Assembly (NCBI RefSeq): GCF_036347055.1 | Contig: NZ_CP108882.1 | Location: forward strand, 5,498,501-5,562,500 | DNA length: 64,000 nt | Direction of reading: 5' to 3' | Source: Streptomyces sp. NBC_00820 | GTDB lineage: Bacteria > Actinomycetota > Actinomycetes > Streptomycetales > Streptomycetaceae | Shown here: in pieces, positions 8,965 through 18,100 of the stretch | How positions within the stretch are numbered: position 1 is the stretch's first letter | Layout of the letters: every line of letters starts with the position of its first letter | Notes under the pieces: model-generated | The model's input: only the letters and a program-made list of their open reading frames with translations | What the model was told of the DNA's origin: nothing | The model's database searches: none | Position numbers and translations under genes: made by a program

Positions 8965-9357
8965 ATGTCGCTCGACGTCTCACCGGCCCTACTCGAACAG
9001 GCCGAGCGAGGCGAGGTCGACGAAGCAGAATTCGTCGACTGCGTCCGGACCTCCCTGCCTTACGCGTGGGAGATGATCAGCTCCCTGGTGGCCCAGCTGA
9101 AGGTGGACGGCGGCCCCTTCGCCGACAACCAGACGCCCCCGCCGGACGAGCAGGCACGCGGCCAGCTGCTGCGCGCGCTCGCCAGTGACGCCATACGCGG
9201 CGCGCTGCAGCGCCACTTCGGTGTGCGGCTGGCCTTCCAGAACTGCCACCGGGTGGCCGTGTTCCCGCTGGACACCGCGGTGGACGAGAAACTGGCCCGC
9301 TTCACCTCGGTGCGCAGCCAGGTGCTGAACCAGTCGCCGGAGTTCCGGGACTGCTGA
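8965..9357 (+). CDS. Conserved small actinobacterial protein (SCO5389 family)
   Basis: A 130-residue cytoplasmic protein with no membrane segment or signal. A strong AGAGGAGA precedes the ATG. Acidic N-terminal helices (LLEQAERGEVDEAEFVDCVRTSLPYAWEMISSLV) lead to a compact C-terminal half (HFGVRLAFQNCHRVAVFPLD). I recall this as a family conserved across Streptomyces beside nucS; its function is not known. It is divergent from nucS, and the 299-bp gap between them must hold both promoters. Confidence 0.85.
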   Translation: MSLDVSPALLEQAERGEVDEAEFVDCVRTSLPYAWEMISSLVAQLKVDGGPFADNQTPPPDEQARGQLLRALASDAIRGALQRHFGVRLAFQNCHRVAVFPLDTAVDEKLARFTSVRSQVLNQSPEFRDC

Positions 9358-9391
9358 CCGCGCCCCGGAAAGGCTGACCCGGTGAGCCACC

Positions 9392-9442
9392 GGCTTGCCG
9401 CTCCACTCGCGGGAGGTGCATTCAGTACTGGGGCGGCAAGCC
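9392..9442. terminator. Bidirectional hairpin between convergent genes
   Basis: A 13-bp stem with one mismatch (GGCTTGCCGCTCC at 9392-9404, GGGGCGGCAAGCC at 9430-9442) lies 35 bases past the upstream stop and 41 bases before the oxidoreductase stop. Confidence 0.5.
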
Positions 9443-9482
9443 CCCCGGCAGCGTTGCCGGCGCCGGCACGGCCGGCGGCCGG

Positions 9483-10511
9483 TCAGCGCAGCTGGGGCAG
9501 TACCTCGGCGCCCAGGCGCCGCAGGTTCTCCTCCGTCGCGGCGAGGTCGCCCGAGCCCTCGGTCAGCAGGGCGAAGCGGGTGATGCCGGTGCGCTCCGAG
9601 GTGGCCGCGAGCCGGTCGGCGGCGATCCGCGCGGTGCCCACCGGGTGCAGCCCGCAGAGCAGCTCGGTGTAGGCGAGCGGATCACGCATCGAGCGGACCC
9701 GGCCGTCGACCGTCACATGGGCCTCGAGGCCCTGTTTCAGCCAGCCCGGCATCGCCTTCAGCAGGGTCTCCGCCGCGTCGGTGCGCCGGTCCGCGAGCTG
9801 GCACACGCCGGCCGAGACGTGCGCCGCGTCCGCGATCTCCTCGTCCGGCCGGCCCGCGGCCCGGGCGCAGCGCCGCCACAGGGCGACCATGTCGGCCTTC
9901 TCCTCGTCCCCGACGTGCATGCCGAGCAGCATCGGCAGCCCGCGCTCGGCGGCCAGCCGGACGCTCCCCGGCGAGGTGCAGGCGACGACGACCTCCGGCC
10001 CCGGCGTCTCGCCCAGCGCCTCCGAGGGACGCGGTACGACGGGCACCTCGCGGAACCGGTACCGCTCGCCCGAGGCCGCTACGGACGGCTCCCGCAGCCA
10101 GCGGACCAGCAGATCGAGTGATTCCGGGAAGCCGCGCTCGTAGGCCTGGAGCCCGGCGCCGAACACCTCCAGGTCCACCCACGGGCCACCGCGCCCCACG
10201 CCGAGCGTGAACCGTCCGCCGCTCGTCACATGCAGCAGCGCGGCCTGCTCGCCGAGGGCGACCGGGTGGGCGGTGGGCAGTACGCTGACCGCAGTGCCGA
10301 CCCGGACGCGGCGCGTGCGGCCGAGCACCAGGGCGGCCAGGGTGATCGCGGACGGGCATGTGCCGTACGGCACGAAGTGGTGCTCGGCCAGCCAGACCGC
10401 GTCCAGCCCGGCCTCCTCGGCGACCTCGGCGGAACGGACCGCCCGGTGCAGGGCCTCCCCGGGTCCCTGGCCCGGGAACTGGGCCGCCAGCACAAAACTG
10501 CCTACGTGCAT
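9483..10511 (-). CDS. LLM-class (luciferase-like) flavin-dependent oxidoreductase
   Basis: A 342-residue single TIM-barrel enzyme of the bacterial luciferase family, which uses FMNH2 or F420. The start MHVGSFVLAAQFPGQ at 10511 is set by homology-like onset and GGAAAA upstream; the longer open frame is spurious. Features typical of the family are AEEAGLDAVWLAEHHF near residues 33-48, a core strand with TLGVGRGG, and SPGSVRLAAERGLPMLLG near the flavin phosphate site. Cofactor and substrate cannot be told from sequence alone. Confidence 0.88.
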   Translation of the reverse strand: MHVGSFVLAAQFPGQGPGEALHRAVRSAEVAEEAGLDAVWLAEHHFVPYGTCPSAITLAALVLGRTRRVRVGTAVSVLPTAHPVALGEQAALLHVTSGGRFTLGVGRGGPWVDLEVFGAGLQAYERGFPESLDLLVRWLREPSVAASGERYRFREVPVVPRPSEALGETPGPEVVVACTSPGSVRLAAERGLPMLLGMHVGDEEKADMVALWRRCARAAGRPDEEIADAAHVSAGVCQLADRRTDAAETLLKAMPGWLKQGLEAHVTVDGRVRSMRDPLAYTELLCGLHPVGTARIAADRLAATSERTGITRFALLTEGSGDLAATEENLRRLGAEVLPQLR

Positions 10512-10731
10512 TGCTTTTCCTGCTTCCTCGGCTCCGACCGGAGCTCCCCCACCGGGCATAACCCTCCGACATGTGCTCAGGACACGGCCTGGCGGGGAGA
10601 TTTGCCGATTGTCTGAGAACCGGTCGCCCTGGAAGGGGACTTGTACGGGTTGATGACCTACGCGTACCCCCGAGCGCGGCGCGTAGGCTGGATGCGGTCC
10701 GTGCTTCCTGTATAGCCCCGAGAGGTGTCCC

Positions 10732-11064
10732 GTGTCCCCGCGTCGAAACCGACCGAAGGCAGCCGACTCGTCAGGCCGGAGTGCCGAGGAGGACCGGACC
10801 GGACGGTACGGCGGCTGGCAGTCCACGGAGGACTGGCAGGGCGACGAGTGGAGCGTGCGCCATGTCGCCGGGGCGAGCGCGCAGGGCAAGACCTACCGCT
10901 GCCCGGGATGCAACCAGATGATCCCCTCCGGGGTCCCGCACGTGGTGGCGTGGCCGGAGCACGCGGGCGTGGACGACCGCCGGCACTGGCACAAGGCGTG
11001 CTGGAACGCGCGGGACCGCCGCACCACGCGGGTGCAGCGGTCCCGTAACGCGCCGAGGTTCTGA
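10732..11064 (+). CDS. Small zinc-ribbon-like protein
   Basis: A 110-residue, highly charged protein. The GTG start is preceded by AGAGG at proper spacing. CPGC near residue 58, together with downstream His and Cys residues (HWHKACW), suggests a single zinc site. Both termini are basic and probably disordered (RNRPKAADSSGR; TRVQRSRNAPRF), which suits nucleic-acid binding, but that is inference. Similar Streptomyces proteins are often labelled ATP/GTP-binding without evidence; no P-loop is present here. Confidence 0.8.
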   Translation: MSPRRNRPKAADSSGRSAEEDRTGRYGGWQSTEDWQGDEWSVRHVAGASAQGKTYRCPGCNQMIPSGVPHVVAWPEHAGVDDRRHWHKACWNARDRRTTRVQRSRNAPRF

Positions 11065-11128
11065 GCGGCCGACGCGGCCCGCGTGGCCGTACGGCCGGCA
11101 CGGTCTCCCGGCCGGCCGAGGTCTACGG

Positions 11129-12004
11129 TCAGACGTCCCTGTTGCGCAGCAGCGCGTAGGCGCCGCCGTACACCGCGGCCGTCACGCCCAGGATGATCCA
11201 CAGCGGGTCCCAGCCGGTCGGGCCGGAGTCGCTCAGCGAACTGTCGTAGAAGACGCTCATCTGGCTCGGGATCGAGTACTCGAGCAGCGCCGTCTGGACG
11301 TCGTGCAGCGACGTCGCGTTCATGAACAGCGCGAGCACCAGTGGGGCGAGCACCGCGCCGATCATGATGGTGATGGCGCCCGCCGAGTGCCGGATGATCG
11401 AGCCGAGCAGCAGCGAGAGCAGTCCCAGCAGCGCGATGTAGAGGCTGATGCCGACCGTGGACTTCAGCCATTCCCCGCCGGACGGCGCGAGCGCCTGGTC
11501 CCCCAGCATGGACGTCTGCAGCAGCGCCACGAAGGACACGGTGGCCAGCGTCACCACGAAGGCGAGCGAGAAGAACACGATCGCCTTGGCCGCCAGCACG
11601 CGGCCCCGGCTCGGGCAGGCGGTCATCGTCGTACGGATCATGCCGGTGCCGTACTCGGACGCCGTGGTCAGCACGCCGAGCGTGATGACGCACATCATGC
11701 CGATCAGCAGGCCGAAGAGGCCGAGGGCGAGTGTGTTCCCGCCGCTCATCTCACCGCCCTGGCTCCTGACCAGGGCGGCGGCCATCAGGCCGATGCCGAC
11801 CACGAGCACGACGAACACGCCGAGCGTCCACATCGTCGAACGCACCGACCTGATCTTCGTCCACTCGGACGCCAGCGCGTGCCCGAGGTGGGTGCGCACG
11901 ACCGGGATCGGCGAGTTGTAACCGGGGTACGACCCGCTTGGCGCCGTCTGCCAGTCGGGCGCGGACGCGGAGGCCTGCGGCATCGGGGGCTGATGGGTGC
12001 TCAT
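11129..12004 (-). CDS. ABC-2 type transporter permease
   Basis: A 291-residue membrane protein with six predicted spans. A Pro/Ser-rich cytoplasmic N-terminus is followed by SEWTKIRSVRSTMWTL, the usual entry motif of ABC-2 permeases. The ATG at 12004 overlaps the stop of the ATPase gene (ATGA), so both subunits are coupled. Together they form an exporter; family members move drugs, polysaccharides or peptides, and the substrate is unknown. Confidence 0.9.
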   Translation of the reverse strand: MSTHQPPMPQASASAPDWQTAPSGSYPGYNSPIPVVRTHLGHALASEWTKIRSVRSTMWTLGVFVVLVVGIGLMAAALVRSQGGEMSGGNTLALGLFGLLIGMMCVITLGVLTTASEYGTGMIRTTMTACPSRGRVLAAKAIVFFSLAFVVTLATVSFVALLQTSMLGDQALAPSGGEWLKSTVGISLYIALLGLLSLLLGSIIRHSAGAITIMIGAVLAPLVLALFMNATSLHDVQTALLEYSIPSQMSVFYDSSLSDSGPTGWDPLWIILGVTAAVYGGAYALLRNRDV

Positions 12005-13374
12005 CGGGCGTCCTCGGGCTGGGTCGGGGTGGGGGTGCCTCCCTGCTCGAGCGGAGCCGAGAGCTTGGGGGAAGGGGCGGCGGCGGGCATCGCGGCGGGC
12101 GGGGCCGGTGCGGCCACCGGAGGCTGCGCGGGAGCCGCGGGAGCGGTCACCGGAGGCCGGGCGGGAGCCGCGGGCGCGGCCTGCGGGGCCTGTGCGACGG
12201 GCACCGCGTACGGGTTCGGGGCGGGGGCGCCCGGAGCGGCGTACGGGTTCGGGGCCCCCGCGCCGGGAGCACCGTAGCCACCGCCCGCCGGCGCGCCGCC
12301 GTACGGGTTCTGGCCCTGCGGCGCGAACGGCTGTCCGCCGTGCTGGGGCGGCGGCGGGGCGTACCAGCCCGGCTGGCCCTGGCCGGGGACCGGCATGGGC
12401 GGCTGGGCGCCGGGCGGCAGCGGCTGCTGGAGCCCGGCCTTCTGGTCGATGGTCGAGCGGTAGTCGACGGCGCCCTGCGTCATCCGCATGTACGCCTCCT
12501 CCAGCGAGGCCTGGTGCGGCGACAGCTCCCACAGCCGTACGTCCGACTCGTGCGCGAGGTCGCTGATGCGGGGCAGCGCCAGCCCGGTCACGCGCAGCGC
12601 GCCGTCCTGCTCCGGCAGGACGTGGCCGCCCGCCTCGGTGAGCGCGGAGGTCAGCTTCTCGCGCAGCTGCGGCTCGGTGTCGGGGGTGCGCACGCGCGCG
12701 AAGTCGGCGGAGTTGGCGGAGATGAAGTCCTTCACGCTCATGTCGGCGAGCAGCTGTCCGCGCCCGATGACGATGAGGTGGTCGGCGGTCAGCGCCATCT
12801 CGCTCATCAGGTGCGAGGAGACGAAGACCGTACGGCCCTCGGCGGCCAGGGCCTTCATCAGGTTGCGGACCCAGAGGATGCCCTCGGGGTCGAGGCCGTT
12901 GACCGGCTCGTCGAAGAGCAGTACCTGAGGGTCGCCGAGCAGTGCCGCGGCGATGCCGAGGCGCTGGCCCATGCCGAGGGAGAAGCCCTTGGAGCGCTTT
13001 CCCGCCACTTCCTGGAGGCCGACGACCCCGAGCACCTCGTCCACGCGCCGGGCCGGGATGCCCGAGAGCTGGGCGAGGCTGAGCAGATGGCTGCGGGCGG
13101 ACCGGCCGCCGTGCACGGCCTTGGCATCGAGCAGCGCGCCGACCTGGCGGGGGGCGTTGGGCAGCTTGCGGTACGGGTATCCGCCGATGGTCACCGTGCC
13201 GGCGGTGGGGTTGTCGAGCCCGAGGATCATCCGCATGGTGGTCGACTTGCCGGAGCCGTTGGGTCCGAGGAATCCGGTCACGGCACCGGGTCGCACCTGG
13301 AAGGAAAGGTCGTACACGGCGGTCTTGTCGCCGTACCGCTTGGTCAGGCCTGCAGCCTCGATCATGCTCCGCAC
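12001..13374 (-). CDS. ABC transporter ATPase with Pro/Ala-rich C-terminal extension
   Basis: A 457-residue protein. The first 305 residues are a DrrA/CcmA-type ATPase: Walker A GPNGSGKST near 39-47, signature SLGMGQR, Walker B VLLFDEPVNGLD and switch His (VSSHL). The last 145 residues are a Pro/Ala/Gly/Gln-rich tail with NPYA repeats, unusual for this family and probably disordered. The start is GTG 13374, or ATG three codons later; neither has an ideal ribosome-binding site. Works with the permease gene it overlaps. Confidence 0.92.
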   Translation of the reverse strand: MRSMIEAAGLTKRYGDKTAVYDLSFQVRPGAVTGFLGPNGSGKSTTMRMILGLDNPTAGTVTIGGYPYRKLPNAPRQVGALLDAKAVHGGRSARSHLLSLAQLSGIPARRVDEVLGVVGLQEVAGKRSKGFSLGMGQRLGIAAALLGDPQVLLFDEPVNGLDPEGILWVRNLMKALAAEGRTVFVSSHLMSEMALTADHLIVIGRGQLLADMSVKDFISANSADFARVRTPDTEPQLREKLTSALTEAGGHVLPEQDGALRVTGLALPRISDLAHESDVRLWELSPHQASLEEAYMRMTQGAVDYRSTIDQKAGLQQPLPPGAQPPMPVPGQGQPGWYAPPPPQHGGQPFAPQGQNPYGGAPAGGGYGAPGAGAPNPYAAPGAPAPNPYAVPVAQAPQAAPAAPARPPVTAPAAPAQPPVAAPAPPAAMPAAAPSPKLSAPLEQGGTPTPTQPEDAR

Positions 13375-13629
13375 CCATCGAAAGGTTCAGGACAGCGGGG
13401 CACACGCCCCCGTAAGGGTTAGGAGGATATCGGGGCGCTGACGGTTCCGCCCAAGAGAATGTAAAGCCAGGGGTTCACCGAACGTGGTGGACGGGGCGGG
13501 GTGTGTCCCGGCGACGGGGGCATGCCGCACCCCTGCCACGGCACCGTTGCGAGCGGTTGAGCTCCAGCCCTCTTGATCGGCGGGGCGGCGCCGGGGGGTG
13601 CCGCGGCGCACAACGGGGGTGGGGACACG

Positions 13630-13950
13630 GTGGTCGAGGACGCGAGACCGGGCACGGTGGGGGAGAGCGGGAGCACGCGCACCGGGCCGGGGCTGCGGTG
13701 GCCGGGGCTCGCGATCCTGGCGGCGGGGGCCGCGTGCGGGCTGTGGACCCTGGACACCACCGACGGCTCCCGCATCGGCGAGGACGACGGAGTCTCGGTG
13801 CGCACGGACCGGTTCGCCCAGGCCGTCCAACTGCTGCGCGCCGACGGCACCTGGGTCGTCGTGAGCGCCGACGGAACCGACGCACCGCCCCTGCCCGGGC
13901 TGCGCCGAGCCCCCGCGGGCGGCGCCGGACGCGCCCGGGACGGCACGCAC
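13630..13950 (+). other. Coding-like open segment without a proper stop
   Basis: From GTG 13630 one plus-strand frame shows strong G/C at third positions and a plausible protein (membrane-like GLAILAAGAACGLW, then DRFAQAVQLLRADGTWVVVSADG). The frame has no stop before the terminator at 13952 and continues antisense through filP. It is either a degraded or frameshifted small membrane-anchored gene, or a composition artefact. The rest of the 13375-14013 gap holds only filP's terminator. Confidence 0.3.
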
Positions 13951-13951
13951 G

Positions 13952-13990
13952 CGAAAGGGGCGGCGGGATCACCTCCCACCGCCCCTTTCG
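13952..13990. terminator. Hairpin terminator downstream of filP
   Basis: An interrupted stem, CGAAAGGGGCGG...CCGCCCCTTTCG, with inner GGG/CCC. It lies 24 bases past the filP stop and, being symmetric, can act in both directions. On the minus strand it ends in a short T run within CCCCTTTCG. Confidence 0.65.
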
Positions 13991-14013
13991 GCGTTACCTC
14001 GCCGGTGCGGGTG

Positions 14014-14949
14014 TCACCGGGTCTGCTGCGCCGGAACGCCCCGGGAGATCGGCTCGTCCTCGACCGGCGCGCCGGCGGCGGCCACCGCGGCACCCGTGAG
14101 CGTGGCGAGCATCTCGCGGACGTTCGTCAGCTGAGCGTTGATGCTGTCGCGACGGTTGGTCAGGGCGGCCAGCTCGCGCTCGGATTCCGAACGGATACGG
14201 TCGGCCTTGGCGTTCGCGTCGGCCACGATGTCCTCGGCCTGACGCTGAGCCGTCTCCACCGTCTGACGGGCACGGCGCTCGGCGTCGGTGCGCAGCTTCT
14301 CCGCCTCCAGGCGGAGCTGCTCGGCGCGGTGCTCGATCTCGGCCAGGCGCTTCTCGGCCTTCTGCTGACGGGAGGCCAGGTCGCGCTCGGACTGGTCGCG
14401 GCGCTTGGCCAGGTTCGTCTCGAAGTCCGCGGCGGCCTGAGCGGCCTTGGCGCGGGTCTCCTCGAAGAGGGCGTCCGCCTCCTCACGCTTGGACTGGGCG
14501 TCCTTCTGGGCCTCGGAACGCAGCTGAGAGGCGTCGCTCTTCGCCTTCTCGACGATCCGGACGCCCTCGTCCTCGGCCTTGGCCTTGCGCTCCGAGGCGA
14601 AGGACTCGGCGTCGTTACGGACCTGCTGAGCCGCGGACTCGGCGAGCTCGCGGTGCTGCTCGGCCGCGCGCCGCGCCTCCTCACGCAGGTCCTTCGCCTC
14701 TTCCTCGGCGAGGCGCAGGATCTTCTCGACCCGCGCACCGAGACCGGCGTACGACGGTTCCGCGTCGGTGACCTGGGCCTGGGCGTTCTGCGTCTCGAGG
14801 TGGAGCTCTTCGATGCGCTTTTCCAGAGCGGTGATGCGGGCGAGAGCGCTGTCACGGTCGGAGACGAGCTTCGAGATCCGTTCGTCCACCTGAGCGCGGT
14901 CGTACCCACGCCGCACAAGCTCGAAGCCGTAGGGGGAAGTGTCGCTCAT
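14014..14949 (-). CDS. filP: FilP, intermediate-filament-like coiled-coil protein
   Basis: A 311-residue, almost entirely coiled-coil protein. It begins MSDTSPYGFELVRRGYDRAQVDERI, a DivIVA-like N-terminal motif, and continues with long Glu/Arg/Ala-rich helices (residues 25-285) and a short Ala/Pro tail. Family knowledge: FilP forms cytoplasmic filaments behind hyphal tips, interacts with DivIVA and Scy, and gives hyphae rigidity; the homologue AbpS was described as an Avicel-binding protein. AGGAA precedes the ATG. It lies 184 bases downstream of scy on the same strand, so it may have its own promoter as well as read-through. Confidence 0.93.
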   Translation of the reverse strand: MSDTSPYGFELVRRGYDRAQVDERISKLVSDRDSALARITALEKRIEELHLETQNAQAQVTDAEPSYAGLGARVEKILRLAEEEAKDLREEARRAAEQHRELAESAAQQVRNDAESFASERKAKAEDEGVRIVEKAKSDASQLRSEAQKDAQSKREEADALFEETRAKAAQAAADFETNLAKRRDQSERDLASRQQKAEKRLAEIEHRAEQLRLEAEKLRTDAERRARQTVETAQRQAEDIVADANAKADRIRSESERELAALTNRRDSINAQLTNVREMLATLTGAAVAAAGAPVEDEPISRGVPAQQTR

Positions 14950-15133
14950 GGGGTTCCTGTCGAATGAGACCGGTGAGGTGATAGGTGGAATCCTAGGGGC
15001 CGGAGCGGTGTGTCATCGAGTGGATACGTGTTTGATCTGGAGAATGACACCACTTTTGGGTGGCTGACTCCCGGACAGCTTGCCAAATACTTGGTCAAAG
15101 CCCCCCAGGAGACATCGAAACCGCCTTACCGCG

Positions 15134-18100
15134 CTAGCCGTCCGAGGACTTCCCACCCGATCGAGGGGCACCCACGCTCGCGCCGGCCTTGACCCCGCCG
15201 TCCTTGCCGCCCGCCGGAGCCTCGAAGGACTCCAGTGCTTCCAGGACGTCCTGAACCCGGGAGATCTCGGAGTTGATGTCCTCGCGCCTGCGCACCAGGA
15301 CCTCCAGCTCCCGCTTGCCCTCCTCGACCGTGGCCCGGGCCTCGCGGATCGCCTCGGCCTTCAGGTCCTCGGCCTCCTTGACCAGCTTGGCCTTCTTCTG
15401 CTCGGCCTCCTTCAACAGGCCCTCGGCCTTCTTCACCGCGGCGATGCGCACCTTGCCGGCCTCGGAATTGGCGTCCGACACCAGCTCCTTGGCCTTCGCC
15501 TCGGCCTTGGCGAGCTGCTCCTCGGCGGCCTTGATGAGCGCGTCGCAGCGGTCGCCGGTGGACTTCATCGTCTCGGAGGCCTCGCGGCGGGCCCGCTCGT
15601 GCAGCTCCTCGATCTCGGTGGTGATCCGGTCGCGCAGCTCCTCCGCGCGCTCCCGGATCGCGGTCGCGTCCCGGCGCGCGCCGACCAGCAGGCCGTCCGC
15701 GTCCGTACGGGACTTCTCCACCCGCGAGTTGCCCTCGACGGTCGCCTCGGAGACGATCCGCTCGGCCTCGCTGCGGGCCGCGCCCACCATCGTGTCGGCC
15801 TGCGCCTCCGCCTCGGCGGTGGTCTTCAGGGCCTGCTGTTGGGCCTCGGTGAGCAGCTTGTCGGCCTCGGCCGCGGTCTCCGTGATGAGCGTGTCGACCT
15901 GCTCGGCCGCCTCCGAACGCCGCTTGTTGGCGTCCCTGCGGGCCTCGTCGAGGGTCCGCTCGGACTCCTCGCGCGCGGAGTTGACGAGCCGTTCGCTCTC
16001 CGTCTCCGCGTTCGCCCGGAGCCGCTGGGCCTCGCCGCGCAGCCGCTCCGCGTGCTGCTGGGCCGAGCCGACCGTGTCGGCTGCCTCGGCACGCAGCCGC
16101 TCGGCGTCGCCGGTGGCGTCCGAGATGAGCTGCTCGGCGTTCGCGACGGCCTCCACGCGCACCCGGTCCGCCTCGGCGAGCGCCTCCGCGCGCACCCGGT
16201 CGGCCTCGGTGACGGTCTCCGTCTGGAGCCGGTCGGCCTCGGTCAGCGCCTCGGTGCGCACCCGGTCGGCCTCGGCGATCGTCTCGTTCTGGAGCCGCTC
16301 CGCCTCGTTGCGGGCCTCGGTGATGAGGGTGTCCACCTGCGTCGCCGCGTCCGAACGGATGCGGTTGGCGTCCTCCCGGGCGTCCGCCCGGGTGCGCGAC
16401 GCCGCCTGGTCCGCCTCGGCGAGGGCGTCCGACGCCTCCGTACGCACCCGCTGCGCGTACTCCGACGCCTCCGAGCGCAGCCGCTCGGACTCCGCGGCCG
16501 CCTCCGTGACCGTGTGCTCCGCGAGCGCCTTGGCGGCCTCCGTCTCCTCGCTCGACTCGCGACGCAGACGCGAGGCGTCCTCGCTCGCCCGCTCCCGCTC
16601 GGCGTAGGCGTCGGAGCGGACCCGGTCCGCCTCCTCCTCGGCCTCCCTGCGGGTGCGGTCCGCCGCGTGCTCGGCGGCCGAACGCAGTCCGGTGATCTCC
16701 TCCTGCGCCTGCTCGTGCAGCCCGGCGACGGAGTCCCGTACCTGCTGGGCGTGCTGCTCGGCGGCGGACACCATCTCCGTGGCGCGCCGGTCGGCCTCCT
16801 CGACCAGCCGGGTCGCCTCGGTCTGCGCCTCCTCCACGCGCTTGCGCGCCGAGGCCAGCAGTTCCTCGCTCTGCTCGCGGGCCCGCCGGCGCTCCTGGTC
16901 GGCCTCCTCGCGGGCGCCCCCGAGCAGTTCCTCCGCCTCGCGGCGGCGCCGGGCGGCCTCCTCCTGGGCGGCGGCCAGCGTCTCGGACGCTTCCGCGCCG
17001 AGCCGCTCGGCGGCGGCCTGCGCCTCCGCGCGGACCCGGTCGGCGCTCTCCTGCGCCTCCGTCTTCAGCCGCTCCGCCTCGGCGGCGGCCTCCGACCGCA
17101 GACGTACGGCGACGCTCTCGCCCTCGGCGCGCGAGGCGGCCGCGTCGGCCGCGGCCTCGTCCCGCAGCCGTTCGGCCTCGGCCTCGGCCTGCTGCCGCAG
17201 CGTACGGCTGCGTTCGGCGGCCTCCGAGCGCAGCCGCTCGGACTCCTCGCCGGCCTCGCGCCGGATGCCGGCCGCCTCCTCACGGGCGTCCGTGAGAGCC
17301 TGCTCGGCCGTCTCCAGCCGCTCCTGGGTCTCCGTCTGGAGCCGCGTCAGCTCGCCGGCGGCCTCCTCGCGGCGGGCCTCGACCGCACGCTCGGCCTCCT
17401 CGCGCAGCTCGCGCGCGGCCTGCTCGGCGTCGGACCTGACCGACTCGGCCCGCTCGCCGGCCTCCTCGCGGAGCTTGTCGGCCTCCTCGCGGGTGCGCTC
17501 CAGGGTCTCCTCGGCCTGCCGGCGCAGCGCGGTCGCGCGCTCGATGGCCTCGGTGCGGACCTTCTCGCTGTCCGTCGTCGCGCTCTTGCGCAGCTCGTCG
17601 GCGTCGGCCTTGGCCTTGGCCAGCAGCTCCTCGGCGGACTTGGCCGCCTCCTCGATCTGCGTCACCGCCTCGCGGCGGGCCTCGGCACGGATCGACTCGC
17701 CCTCGGCGACGGCGTCGGCGCGCAGCTGCTCGGCCTCGCCGCGCAGGCGCCGGGCCTCCTCCTGCAGCTCGACCGTCTTGGCGCGGTACTCCTTGGTGTC
17801 GTCCTTCGCCGCGCCCTTGAGCTCCTCGGCGATGTCGTGCGCCTGGGCACGCAGCCGGTCCGCCTCGGACTCGGCCTCGCCGCGGATCCGCTCGGCCTCC
17901 TCGGCCGCCGCCCTGGTGGTCCGCTGGGCTTCCTCCGAGGCCTTGTTGAGGACCTCCTCGGCCGTCCTGGCCGCCTTCGACAGCTGGCTGGCCGTCTCCT
18001 CGGCGGTGAGGCTGCGGGCCTTCTCGCCCGCCTCCGCGAGGATCTTCTCGGCCTCGGCGCGCGCGTCGGTGACCACCTGCTCGGCATCGGCCCGGGTGGT

